Assembly (NCBI GenBank): GCA_041484135.1
Contig: JBGPHD010000017.1
Location: 1 to 29,863 of the forward strand
Direction: 5' to 3'
From: JACORV01 sp041484135
GTDB taxonomy: Bacteria; Gemmatimonadota; Gemmatimonadetes; Gemmatimonadales; JACORV01
Length of the DNA stretch: 29,863 bases
The position numbers and the translations under genes were made by a program. This document shows, piece after piece, positions 1 through 6,824 of this stretch. Position 1 is the first letter of the stretch. Every line of letters begins with the position of its first letter. The notes beneath the pieces were generated by a model that was given only the letters and a program-made list of their open reading frames with translations, ran no database searches and had not been told where the DNA came from.

Positions 1-390
1 CAGCAGGACGGGCAGCCACCAATGGACCAGCTGTCGGAACCCGAGCCAGAAGATCGTCAGCCCGGCGAGCGCGCCGAGCATGGACAGGCGCATCGTGAAG
101 AGCTCGGCGGCAAGGCCGGAGAGGCAGCGCAGCCCGACCGATGCCGCGAGCACGGTCAGGCCGAGCACCGGCTGCGGGCGCGGGTCCTTCACACGCCCGC
201 GGCGCCACATGAGGTAGATGGCCAGCGGGAACAGCAGCAGGCCGTGGGCGGCGTCGGCCTCGGTCCACCAGTCGCGGACCAGGGTCGTCATGGGTTGCCA
301 GAACAAAATGAGGAACGCCGGCCCCGCCAACAGCATGGGAGCCGGCGCCCGCAGATCTGCCCAACGAACGCGCCGCTTGGCGAGCGCCAT
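1..390 (-). CDS. Exosortase, N-terminal part (runs off the window)
   Basis: This reading frame is open from the ATG at 390 to base 1 (130 residues), so only the N-terminal part is present. The translation is strongly hydrophobic, with several membrane segments. Near residue 45 it has W-W-T-E-A-D-A-A-H-G followed by L-L-L-F-P, which fits the family pattern W..D..(Y)SHG..(V)P, and then the family's W-R-R-G turn. Exosortases (EpsH/Xrt) are inner-membrane cysteine transpeptidases that process exported proteins with a C-terminal sorting tail, and their genes usually lie in exopolysaccharide loci, as here. The catalytic Cys, Arg and His would lie downstream and cannot be checked. The start is 10 bases after the sugar transferase stop, so the two are probably co-transcribed. 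No sorting-tail substrate is visible in the window. Confidence 0.82.
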   Translation of the reverse strand, partial: MALAKRRVRWADLRAPAPMLLAGPAFLILFWQPMTTLVRDWWTEADAAHGLLLFPLAIYLMWRRGRVKDPRPQPVLGLTVLAASVGLRCLSGLAAELFTMRLSMLGALAGLTIFWLGFRQLVHWWLPVLL

Positions 391-400
391 GTCGGTCACA

Positions 401-1126
401 TTACCATGCGCCCCGTTTGAATGCCACCGTCGGCGCGGTGAGGAGCATGATCTTCAGGTCCTCGACCACCGACTGGCGGGCGATGTAGTCGAGGTCCAGC
501 GCGATCTTCTTGCGCACGTCCTCGATCGACTGGTCGTAGTGGTGGTTGATCTGCGCCCAGCCGGTGATGCCGGGGCGCACGCGCTGCCGCTCGCCGTAGC
601 CGTGCACCCGCTGGCGCAGGTCGCTGAAGATGCGCGGCTGCTCGGGGCGCGGGCCAACGATGTTCATGTCGCCCTTCAGCACGTTGAACAACTGCGGGAG
701 TTCGTCGAGCCGGTACTGCCGCAGGATCCGGCCGAGCCGCGTGACCCGCGGATCGTCCGGCGAGGCCCAGGCCTCCCGCACGCCGCCATCGCGGCTCGTC
801 GCCATCGTGCGGAACTTGTAGATCGTGAACGGCCGGCCGCCGTAGTCGAGTGCGCGCCGGTGATTCCCGCCGGCGGTCGTCGGGCTCCGACGGTCGATCC
901 CCACGCGCGGCTGACGGTAGAGGATCGGACCACGGGACGTCAGGCGGATCAGCACCGCGATGCCCAGCATCACCGGGGCTGTCAGCGCGATCCCGATCGT
1001 CGCCACCGCGACGTTCAGCCAGCGGCGCGCTCCTTCGTCAGGCGCTTCCGACGCGTCGATCGCCGTCGGAAGTGCCTGCGGGGCGCGCAGGCTGGGCAGA
1101 ACATCGTAGAGTTCGAGCGACGTCAT
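401..1126 (-). CDS. Polyprenyl-phosphate sugar-1-phosphate transferase (priming glycosyltransferase)
   Basis: This 241-residue protein belongs to the bacterial sugar transferase family (WbaP/PglC catalytic core). These enzymes move a sugar-1-phosphate from a nucleotide sugar to undecaprenyl phosphate, the first membrane step of exopolysaccharide synthesis. Visible hallmarks are a hydrophobic helix at about 38-62, the K-F-R-T-M motif, R-L-D-E-L-P-Q-L-F-N-V-L-K-G-D-M with the following V-G-P-R-P-E, and R-P-G-I-T-G-W-A-Q-I-N. It has the short single-helix form without the extra N-terminal membrane domain of WbaP. About 20 extra residues sit between the helix and K-F-R-T-M. The donor sugar cannot be told from sequence. 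The gene lies directly upstream of the exosortase. The 220-bp gap before it suggests its own promoter. Confidence 0.93.
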   Translation of the reverse strand: MTSLELYDVLPSLRAPQALPTAIDASEAPDEGARRWLNVAVATIGIALTAPVMLGIAVLIRLTSRGPILYRQPRVGIDRRSPTTAGGNHRRALDYGGRPFTIYKFRTMATSRDGGVREAWASPDDPRVTRLGRILRQYRLDELPQLFNVLKGDMNIVGPRPEQPRIFSDLRQRVHGYGERQRVRPGITGWAQINHHYDQSIEDVRKKIALDLDYIARQSVVEDLKIMLLTAPTVAFKRGAW

Positions 1127-1153
1127 GAGATCAGGTCCGCTTCCCTTTGCTCT

Positions 1154-1195
1154 TCAGGCCGATGGGGTTGAGACTGCGACTGCACTTCGGCCTGA
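1154..1195 (-). promoter_or_regulatory. Inverted repeat in the leader of the sugar transferase gene
   Basis: TCAGGCCGA at 1154-1162 is exactly complementary to TCGGCCTGA at 1187-1195, giving 9-bp arms around a 24-base loop. It lies 28-69 bases upstream of the start codon, inside the probable transcript leader. It could form an RNA stem affecting translation or act as a protein site. No U-tract follows, so it is not a classical terminator. The function is unknown. Confidence 0.45.
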
Positions 1196-1201
1196 TGATT
1201 G

Positions 1202-1217
1202 AGCAAGGACTATGCGA
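1202..1217 (-). promoter_or_regulatory. Possible sigma-54 (-24/-12) promoter of sugar transferase-exosortase
   Basis: Read on the minus strand the site is TCGCATAGTCCTTGCT. It matches the sigma-54 consensus TGGYAYR-N4-TTGCW at all defined positions except one of the two near-invariant -24 Gs, which is C. It is correctly placed for the downstream gene. The imperfect GG makes this a candidate only. The distal motif at 1337-1345 adds some support. Confidence 0.4.
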
Positions 1218-1289
1218 GCGGCACCGCCCGATTCAAGTCAGAGTATCATGTTGATTGATATGGACTTACGAAGCAGGTACCGCAGATCA

Positions 1290-1301
1290 CAAAGCGCTTT
1301 G
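1290..1301. promoter_or_regulatory. Perfect 12-bp palindrome CAAAGCGCTTTG
   Basis: CAAAGCGCTTTG is a perfect palindrome in the AT-richer intergenic region between the histidine kinase stop and the sugar transferase. It lies upstream of the -24/-12-like element. It could be an operator for an unidentified dimeric regulator. Upstream of it, TATCA (1244-1248) and TGATA (1256-1260) form a second, shorter inverted repeat. Confidence 0.35.
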
Positions 1302-1336
1302 CTGTAGCGGCGCGGCGCCCAAACTGTGGAGCCGAT

Positions 1337-1345
1337 GCGACAGTG
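1337..1345 (-). promoter_or_regulatory. Candidate regulator half-site shared with the wzc upstream region
   Basis: On the minus strand these bases read CACTGTCGC, the same 9-mer as at 4155-4163 upstream of the Wzc-like gene. In both places it points toward a -24/-12-like element at nearly equal distance (133 and 131 bp to the -12 GC). ACTGT (1323-1327) and ACAGT (1340-1344) also form a loose inverted repeat here. I infer a possible binding site for the sigma-54 activator encoded at 2482-4032. Confidence 0.35.
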
Positions 1346-2485
1346 CTACAGGTGGCTGGCCGGCGGGAGGTCCAACTCGAAGAAGAAGCGGGTGCCCCAA
1401 TCGGGCCTGGTCTCGACCTTGAGCTGCGATCCCATCGCCTCAACGAGCTTGCGGCACATCGCCAGACCAAGGCCGGTGCCGGAGAAGTAGTACCCGCTGC
1501 GTCCCGCGCGCCCCAGGCTTCGGCGGAACGGCTGATAAAGGTTGCTCAACGCGTCCGGCGATATCCCCCGGCCGGTGTCCCGCACCGCGAACTCGATCTG
1601 CGAGAGTCCCTTGGCCTGCGTGGTGATCTCGACATAACCCTCGTCGGTGAACTTGAGGGCGTTGGTCGTGAGGTTCAGTAGCACGCGGCTCAGCGCCAGC
1701 GGCCGGCCCATGCGGTAGTCGGAGGCGAGCGGCAGCAACCGCAGGGTGAGCCGCTTCTCCTCGGCGATCGGGCGCACGATGTCGCGCACCGCTTCGAGGA
1801 TGGCGGTCACGGAGAAGGGGGAGGCCTCCTTCTCCACCAGCTGGTCGCCGGCGCGGGCGAGCTCGATGACGTCGCTCGCGGTGGAGCTCAGGCCGAGCGC
1901 CGCGGCATAGATGAGGCCGAGCTGGCGCCGCTGCACGTCGTTGACCTCGCCGCTCTGTCCGCGCTGCAGGGTTTCCGCCAGGAAGAGGATTGACGTGAGC
2001 GGCGAGCGCAGGTCGTGTGCGACCTCGACCACCAGGTCGAGGCCGTCGGGTCCCGACAGGCGGGAGCCGAAGTACTGCGACCAATCCGGCTCGATCGTCT
2101 CGCGGACCTTGTCGAACGCGCGGAGGGTGGTGAGCACCCCGGCACCGTCGGCGTCCGCCTCGTGGGCGGGCCACAGCTTGAGCAACTCGGCGCGCAGCTG
2201 GTCGAGCAGGTAACGACCGAGGACCGTGCCCGCCGGGCCGTTGGCCGGCAACGGCTGGCCCGCCCGCGCCGCCTCCACCGCACGGCCGATCCAGAGGAGG
2301 TTCTCGGCCACCTCGCCCGGGTAGAGGGCGTCCGCGTGCTCGTTGCGCCAGGCCGTCTGCACGCGCGAGGCGGCTTCGCTCAGGTACTTGCACTGGATCT
2401 TCGGGCCCGCGTCCGCGGCGGACGCGGGGCTTGCGGCGGTGACGCCGCGGTCGCGCTCGGAGCCCGGCAGCTTGCTGATCGTCAC
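1346..2485 (-). CDS. Cytosolic sensor histidine kinase of the exopolysaccharide locus
   Basis: The predicted product has 379 residues from a GTG at 2485 that overlaps the regulator's stop in a GTGA junction. Longer versions of this frame run inside the regulator gene and are rejected. It carries the H-box E-V-A-H-D-L-R-S-P-L-T with the phosphorylatable His at 157, an N-box (L-T-T-N-A-L-K-F-T, Asn about 275), a G1 box D-T-G-R-G-I-S (303-309) and a G2 box G-T-G-L-G-L (336-341). The N-terminal 145 residues are helical in character and unlike any sensor domain I recognise. No membrane segment is visible, so the kinase should be soluble, unlike the membrane kinase PrsK of proteobacterial exosortase loci. 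It presumably phosphorylates the adjacent sigma-54 regulator; the signal is unknown. Confidence 0.9.
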   Translation of the reverse strand: MTISKLPGSERDRGVTAASPASAADAGPKIQCKYLSEAASRVQTAWRNEHADALYPGEVAENLLWIGRAVEAARAGQPLPANGPAGTVLGRYLLDQLRAELLKLWPAHEADADGAGVLTTLRAFDKVRETIEPDWSQYFGSRLSGPDGLDLVVEVAHDLRSPLTSILFLAETLQRGQSGEVNDVQRRQLGLIYAAALGLSSTASDVIELARAGDQLVEKEASPFSVTAILEAVRDIVRPIAEEKRLTLRLLPLASDYRMGRPLALSRVLLNLTTNALKFTDEGYVEITTQAKGLSQIEFAVRDTGRGISPDALSNLYQPFRRSLGRAGRSGYYFSGTGLGLAMCRKLVEAMGSQLKVETRPDWGTRFFFELDLPPASHL

Positions 2486-4032
2486 GGTTCCTGCGGCACG
2501 ACCGTGATCGTCTCGCGCTGGAGACCGTGCCGTTCCATCAGGCGATAGAGGGTCGTCCGGTCGACACCGGCCACTCGCGCCGCGCGCGACATGTTGCCGC
2601 CCACCCGGCCGATCAACCAGGTGAGGTAGCGCCGCTCGAACGACGCCACGACGCGCTCGCGCGCGGCATGATAGCTTTCTTCGACCTCGCCCTCGCCGAC
2701 CGCGGTGAAGTCGGCGGCCCCGCCGCTGCGCCCCACGTCGGCCACGCGCGTCGTGCCGAGGAACGGGATGTCCTCTGCCTGGATCGGTTGCCCCGGCTCC
2801 AGCAGCACCACCGCGTGCTCGAGCGCGTTCTGGAGCTCGCGCACATTCCCCTGCCACGGATGGGCGCACAGGGCGCGGATGGCGCCGTCGGTGAGCTTGG
2901 GCAATGCCACGTCGCCGCCCCGGTGGCGCCGCCAGTAGTAGGTGAGGAAGTGATTCGCGAGCAGCGTCACGTCCTCGAGGCGTTCACGCAGCGAGGGCAG
3001 GTGGATCGGGACGACCCGCAGACGATAGTACAGGTCCTCGCGCAGGACCCCGGCCTTGGTGGCCTCCTCGGGGTCGCGGTTGGCCGCGGAGATGAACCGT
3101 ACGTTGACGACCGCGTTGGTCGCCGAGCTGCCGAGCCGCCGCACCACGCCGTCCTGGATCACCCGCAGCAGCTTGGCCTGGACGGGTTTGGGCATGTCGA
3201 TCAGCTCGTCGAGGAACAGCGTCCCGCCGTTGGCCACTTCGAGCAGGCCCGCCTTGTCCTTGATGGCGCCCGTGAAGGCCCCCTTCACGTGCCCGAACAT
3301 CTCCGACTCCAGCAGCGCCTCCGGGAGCGCCGCGCAATTCACCGCGACCATGCTGCGGCTGCTGCGCCGGCTGTGCTGATGGATGAACTGCGCGATGAGC
3401 TCCTTGCCGGTACCGCTCTCGCCGGTGATGAACACCGAGGCGTCGGTCGCCGCGACCTTGCGGGCGAGATCGATGGCCTTGCGGAACGCCGGCGAGAGTC
3501 CCAGCACCGTGATCTTCTCGCTGGTGCTGTCGCGCTCCTCGAGCTCGGCACTGTGCTCGCCTGATTCCCGTGCCACCATGACGGCGTGCGCGGCCCGCCC
3601 GACCAGGATCTGCAGGTGGGTCGCGGTGAAGGGCTTCGGGAGGTAGTCCCACGCGCCGTTGCGCAGCGCCTCGACGTTCGACGCGACGCTGGGATTCCCC
3701 GTCATCACGATGACGATGGTGCCGGGGCGCGCTTCGAGCGCCGCCTTGAGCAGGTCCATGCCCGAGACGTCGCTCATGTACAGGTCGGTGAGGATGATGT
3801 CGTAGGCGCGGCGGCGCACCAGGTCGAGCGCCTCGGTCCCGCGCCCGCAGACCTCGATCTTGTAGCCGTCGATCTCCAGGACGCTGCGACAACTCTCGCG
3901 CAACGTGCGCTCGTCGTCGATCACCAGGAACCGGAGACTGGCCTTCGCCTCGGCGCTCAACGCCAGGCTGTCGGACACGGCGCCCCCCGCCGGCGTTCCG
4001 GGTGGGGGTGAGACGTTGACCGACGACCGCAT
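2482..4032 (-). CDS. Sigma-54-dependent response regulator (NtrC/PrsR type)
   Basis: The product has 516 residues. The ATG at 4032 was chosen over an in-frame ATG at 4119 because GGAGG lies 7 bases upstream of it and a candidate -35 box covers 4114-4119. The receiver domain (about 34-150) has D39/D40, phospho-acceptor D83, T111 and K133. The AAA+ domain follows, with Walker A G-E-S-G-T-G-K (204-210), the sigma-54-contacting loop G-A-F-T-G-A (251-256) and Walker B G-G-T-L-F-L-D-E (269-276). A Fis-type helix-turn-helix ends the protein. It should be a complete, phosphorylation-controlled activator of RNA polymerase-sigma-54. Its place beside exosortase and Wzc genes parallels PrsR of PEP-CTERM systems; orthology is inferred. 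It overlaps the kinase gene by 4 bp. Confidence 0.95.
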   Translation of the reverse strand: MRSSVNVSPPPGTPAGGAVSDSLALSAEAKASLRFLVIDDERTLRESCRSVLEIDGYKIEVCGRGTEALDLVRRRAYDIILTDLYMSDVSGMDLLKAALEARPGTIVIVMTGNPSVASNVEALRNGAWDYLPKPFTATHLQILVGRAAHAVMVARESGEHSAELEERDSTSEKITVLGLSPAFRKAIDLARKVAATDASVFITGESGTGKELIAQFIHQHSRRSSRSMVAVNCAALPEALLESEMFGHVKGAFTGAIKDKAGLLEVANGGTLFLDELIDMPKPVQAKLLRVIQDGVVRRLGSSATNAVVNVRFISAANRDPEEATKAGVLREDLYYRLRVVPIHLPSLRERLEDVTLLANHFLTYYWRRHRGGDVALPKLTDGAIRALCAHPWQGNVRELQNALEHAVVLLEPGQPIQAEDIPFLGTTRVADVGRSGGAADFTAVGEGEVEESYHAARERVVASFERRYLTWLIGRVGGNMSRAARVAGVDRTTLYRLMERHGLQRETITVVPQEP

Positions 4033-4090
4033 GCCTGCGCCTCCGCGTTGCTGGACCAAGGGGCCCGTGCCGTTGCTATTGAAGCACGTA

Positions 4091-4119
4091 GGCATACGCG
4101 CGTTGCTGACCGGAGTCAA
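4091..4119 (-). promoter_or_regulatory. Candidate sigma-70-type promoter of the regulator-kinase operon
   Basis: On the minus strand TTGACT (4119-4114) is followed after 17 bases by TATGCC (4096-4091). The -35 box is good and the -10 box weak. The predicted leader to the ATG at 4032 is about 50 bases. The overlapping palindromes at 4139-4163 lie just upstream of the -35 box, so autoregulation is possible. Confidence 0.42.
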
Positions 4120-4138
4120 GAGGTTTCGTGGAACCGGC

Positions 4139-4163
4139 GCGACACATGTCGCGACACTGTCGC
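4139..4163. promoter_or_regulatory. Two overlapping palindromes, probable activator binding site
   Basis: GCGACA-CA-TGTCGC (4139-4152) overlaps GCGACA-C-TGTCGC (4151-4163), giving two inverted repeats with 6-bp arms in tandem. They lie about 130-155 bp upstream of the -12 element of the sigma-54 promoter at 4281-4296, the usual distance for an enhancer-type site. The gene for a sigma-54 activator starts 107 bp away on the other side. A further small inverted repeat, GCTTG-CAGA-CAAGC, follows at 4167-4180. Binding by the regulator is inferred. Confidence 0.6.
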
Positions 4164-4280
4164 TATGCTTGCAGACAAGCTTGGCTTTCGGTGACGAGGG
4201 CTAGCCGAGCCGCTCGGTGCCTCAAGCCACGGGAGCGCGGGACGGCGACGTCCGTCGCGGAAACTAATGGCCTCGGTAGG

Positions 4281-4296
4281 TGGTATCGAGATTGCA
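4281..4296 (+). promoter_or_regulatory. Sigma-54 (-24/-12) promoter of the Wzc-like gene
   Basis: TGGTATCGAGATTGCA matches TGGYAY-N5-TTGCW, with the -24 GG and -12 GC exactly 12 bp apart. Transcription should start near 4307 and leave a leader of about 50 bases before the ATG at 4356. Together with the upstream palindromes and the divergent sigma-54 activator gene, this is a well-supported prediction, though untested. Confidence 0.68.
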
Positions 4297-4355
4297 GCAT
4301 ATATTTCGCCCGTACCAAGCGTTTGGATGTCGTGAAAGGGGTGCCGTACCGTACC

Positions 4356-6812
4356 ATGTCGAGCAACCTGCCTGCAGAGCGGAGAGCGACGCCGGCCGAA
4401 CTCATTCGGCCGGGCGATTTCGAGCGCTTGGACGCGTCATTCGGCCGTACGCAGGCTGCGGGCGATGATGAGACGCCGCTCGACTTGCGCCGTTACGTGG
4501 CGGCGTTGCTCCGGTACAAGTGGCTGATCCTGCTCGGGGGCGTCGTCGGGGTCGCCGGAGGGTTTGGCGCCAGCCGCTTGTCCGATCCGCAGTATCAATC
4601 CACGGCCACGATCTGGATCGAGCAGGAAGGTGCCGGTCGAACCGGCGGGGGGGGTGGGGGGCGCGGCGGCGGTCCAATCACCGCCGAGCAGGTGATCGGC
4701 GGCGGCAACACGGCCTGGGTGGACCTGGCGAAGTCGAACAAGGTGCTCGACCTCGTCGTCTCCGAGATGAAACTCTATCTCGTCCCGGAGGATTCTGCCG
4801 ACGCGGCGGTGTTCGTTGCGTTCCAGCTCAAGGACCGGATGCTCCCGGGCGCGTACCGTCTCGAGGTGGACGGCACCGGCCGTCAGTTCGTGCTGCAGCG
4901 TGGGAGTGTGCAGGTCCAGCGCGCCTTGGTCACGGACTCTGTGGGTGCCGGGGTCGGGTTCTCCTGGTTGCCCGGACCCGCCATCCTCACCCGAGGCCGG
5001 ATCGTCAGGTTCCAGGTGCTCCGTCCCCGGAGCGCACGGCAGGGCCTGGCGGAGCAGGTGGACGCGACCATCCCCCGTGGCGCGAACTTCATCCGGCTCC
5101 AACTGACCGGCACGAACCCGCAGCGCTCGGCCGCGACCCTCAACTCGCTGGTCAGCCACTTCATCACGGTGGCGGCGGAGCTGAAGCGAGACAAGCTGGC
5201 GGAGGTCACCGGACTCCTCGCCCAGCAGCTCACCTTCGCGGAAGCGACGCTGCACCGTGCCGAGGCGGCCCTGGAGGGGTTCCGGGTCAACACGATTACG
5301 CTGCCGCAGGACCCCACCACGAGCTCCTTGCCGTTGCCCTCCGGCCTCGAGATGACCCAGGCCTCGACGTACCAGCAGTTCTTCCAGATGAGGGTTGAAC
5401 GCGAGAACCTCCGGCACGACCGGGACGTGATCCAGCGGGTGCTGGTGAACTCTGCGGACTCGGGAGTCACGTCGGTGGAGCTCGAGGCGATCGCGACTGT
5501 TCGCAGTGCGACCGAGCTGAGCGGCGCGCTGACGGCGCTGTCCGCGAAGCGCGCCGAGCTACGGGCGTTGCAGAGCCGGTACACCCCTGAGTACGCGCCG
5601 GCGCAGCGGCTCGCCGAGGAGATCGTCGTCATGCAGCGGCAGACGATTCCGTCGTTGATCCGGGCGCTCGTCCATCAACTCGAGACCCGGATGGCGGACC
5701 TGGACCTCCAGCTGGCATCGGGGGGGCGCGAGCTGCAGCAGATCCCCACCCGCACGATCGAGGAGGCGCGGCTGCGGCGGGATGTCGCGATCTCGGAAGG
5801 GCTCTACACCACGTTGCAGTCCCGGTATGACGAGGCGCGGCTCGCGGTCGTGAGCTCGGTCCCCGACCTCCGGATCCTGGATCTGGCGTCGCCGCCGGAG
5901 CAGCCGCTCAAGCAGAAGGGCATCGTCCTCCTGTTAGGCGGTCTGGCGGGCGGTCTCGGTCTCGCGGTCGGCGGCGCGCTGCTGCTCGATCGCGTCGACA
6001 AGCGGGTGCGCTACCCGGACCAGGTGACCCGCGACATGGGTCTCACGATCCTCGGCACGATCCCGCGGCTGGGCAGCGGCCGGAAGGGCCCCTCGGCGGA
6101 CGATACGGCCCAGGTCGTCGAGGCTCTCCGCACGTTGCGCCTCAACCTGGTCCATGCCTACGGCACCGCCGGGCCGCTGGTGGTGACGATCACGAGCCCG
6201 GGGTCCGGTGACGGCAAGTCGTTCCTGGCCTCAAACCTGGCGCTCGCGTTTGCCGACGCCGGCCGCCGCACCCTGCTTATCGACGGCGACATCCGCCGGG
6301 GGGCGCTGCACCGGGTGCTCAGCGCGAAGCGCAAGCCGGGACTGCTCGACCACCTGTCGGGGCAGGCAACGGCGGAAGACGTGGTCCAGACGACGACCAT
6401 TCCGTCGGTGGACTTCATCGGTTGCGGGACGCGGAAGGCCGGCGGCCCGGAGCTGCTCGCGTCGTCGGCCATGTCGCAGCTCCTGATCGGCCTCCGGAGC
6501 CGCTACGACGTGATCCTGCTCGACAGCCCGCCACTCGGCGCGGGCGTGGATCCGTTGATCCTGGGGTCGCTCACGGGGAGCTTGTTGCTGGTGCTCCGGA
6601 CCGGCGTGACGGACCGCGACCTGGCGGAAATGAAGCTCCTCCAGGTGGACCGACTGCCGATCCGGGTGTTGGGCGCGGTGCTGAACGACGTGCAGGCGAC
6701 CGGGGTGTATCGGTACTATGCGTACCTGTCCGGCTATCACTCGCAGGATGAAGAGGAAGTCAGCGCCGCCGCAGGGCTCACGCACCTGCGTGGGTGGACG
6801 AAGTCAAGTTAG
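4356..6812 (+). CDS. Wzc-type polysaccharide co-polymerase with bacterial tyrosine kinase domain
   Basis: The predicted product has 818 residues from the ATG at 4356. The frame is open further upstream, but that stretch is promoter DNA. An N-terminal Wzz-like part has a membrane helix at about 56-74, a glycine run at 96-106, a long periplasmic region with coiled-coil character, and a second helix at about 523-546. The cytoplasmic kinase domain follows: Walker A S-P-G-S-G-D-G-K-S (614-622), Walker A' L-L-I-D-G-D (640-645) and Walker B V-I-L-L-D (719-723). A small tyrosine cluster (Y-R-Y-Y-A-Y with nearby Y) lies near the C-terminus and could be the autophosphorylation site. Such proteins control chain length and export of exopolysaccharide with a Wza-type outer-membrane protein; a candidate is at 10281. 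A run of eight Gs at 4647-4654 lies in the glycine-rich segment. Confidence 0.92.
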   Translation: MSSNLPAERRATPAELIRPGDFERLDASFGRTQAAGDDETPLDLRRYVAALLRYKWLILLGGVVGVAGGFGASRLSDPQYQSTATIWIEQEGAGRTGGGGGGRGGGPITAEQVIGGGNTAWVDLAKSNKVLDLVVSEMKLYLVPEDSADAAVFVAFQLKDRMLPGAYRLEVDGTGRQFVLQRGSVQVQRALVTDSVGAGVGFSWLPGPAILTRGRIVRFQVLRPRSARQGLAEQVDATIPRGANFIRLQLTGTNPQRSAATLNSLVSHFITVAAELKRDKLAEVTGLLAQQLTFAEATLHRAEAALEGFRVNTITLPQDPTTSSLPLPSGLEMTQASTYQQFFQMRVERENLRHDRDVIQRVLVNSADSGVTSVELEAIATVRSATELSGALTALSAKRAELRALQSRYTPEYAPAQRLAEEIVVMQRQTIPSLIRALVHQLETRMADLDLQLASGGRELQQIPTRTIEEARLRRDVAISEGLYTTLQSRYDEARLAVVSSVPDLRILDLASPPEQPLKQKGIVLLLGGLAGGLGLAVGGALLLDRVDKRVRYPDQVTRDMGLTILGTIPRLGSGRKGPSADDTAQVVEALRTLRLNLVHAYGTAGPLVVTITSPGSGDGKSFLASNLALAFADAGRRTLLIDGDIRRGALHRVLSAKRKPGLLDHLSGQATAEDVVQTTTIPSVDFIGCGTRKAGGPELLASSAMSQLLIGLRSRYDVILLDSPPLGAGVDPLILGSLTGSLLLVLRTGVTDRDLAEMKLLQVDRLPIRVLGAVLNDVQATGVYRYYAYLSGYHSQDEEEVSAAAGLTHLRGWTKSS

Positions 6813-6824
6813 TCGCGGCTCGTT

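Noticed and set aside
2486..2869. N-terminal extension of the histidine kinase frame
   Set aside because: It lies in another frame of the regulator's coding sequence and reads as Arg/Ala/Gly-rich filler; the GTG in the GTGA overlap is the natural start.
2527..3564. Plus-strand frame of 345 codons opposite the sigma-54 regulator
   Set aside because: It is antisense to conserved AAA+ motifs, and the product is compositionally biased without a domain.
4128..4355. N-terminal extension of the Wzc-like frame
   Set aside because: It covers the palindromes and the -24/-12 promoter and lacks similarity to the family; the ATG at 4356 is preferred.
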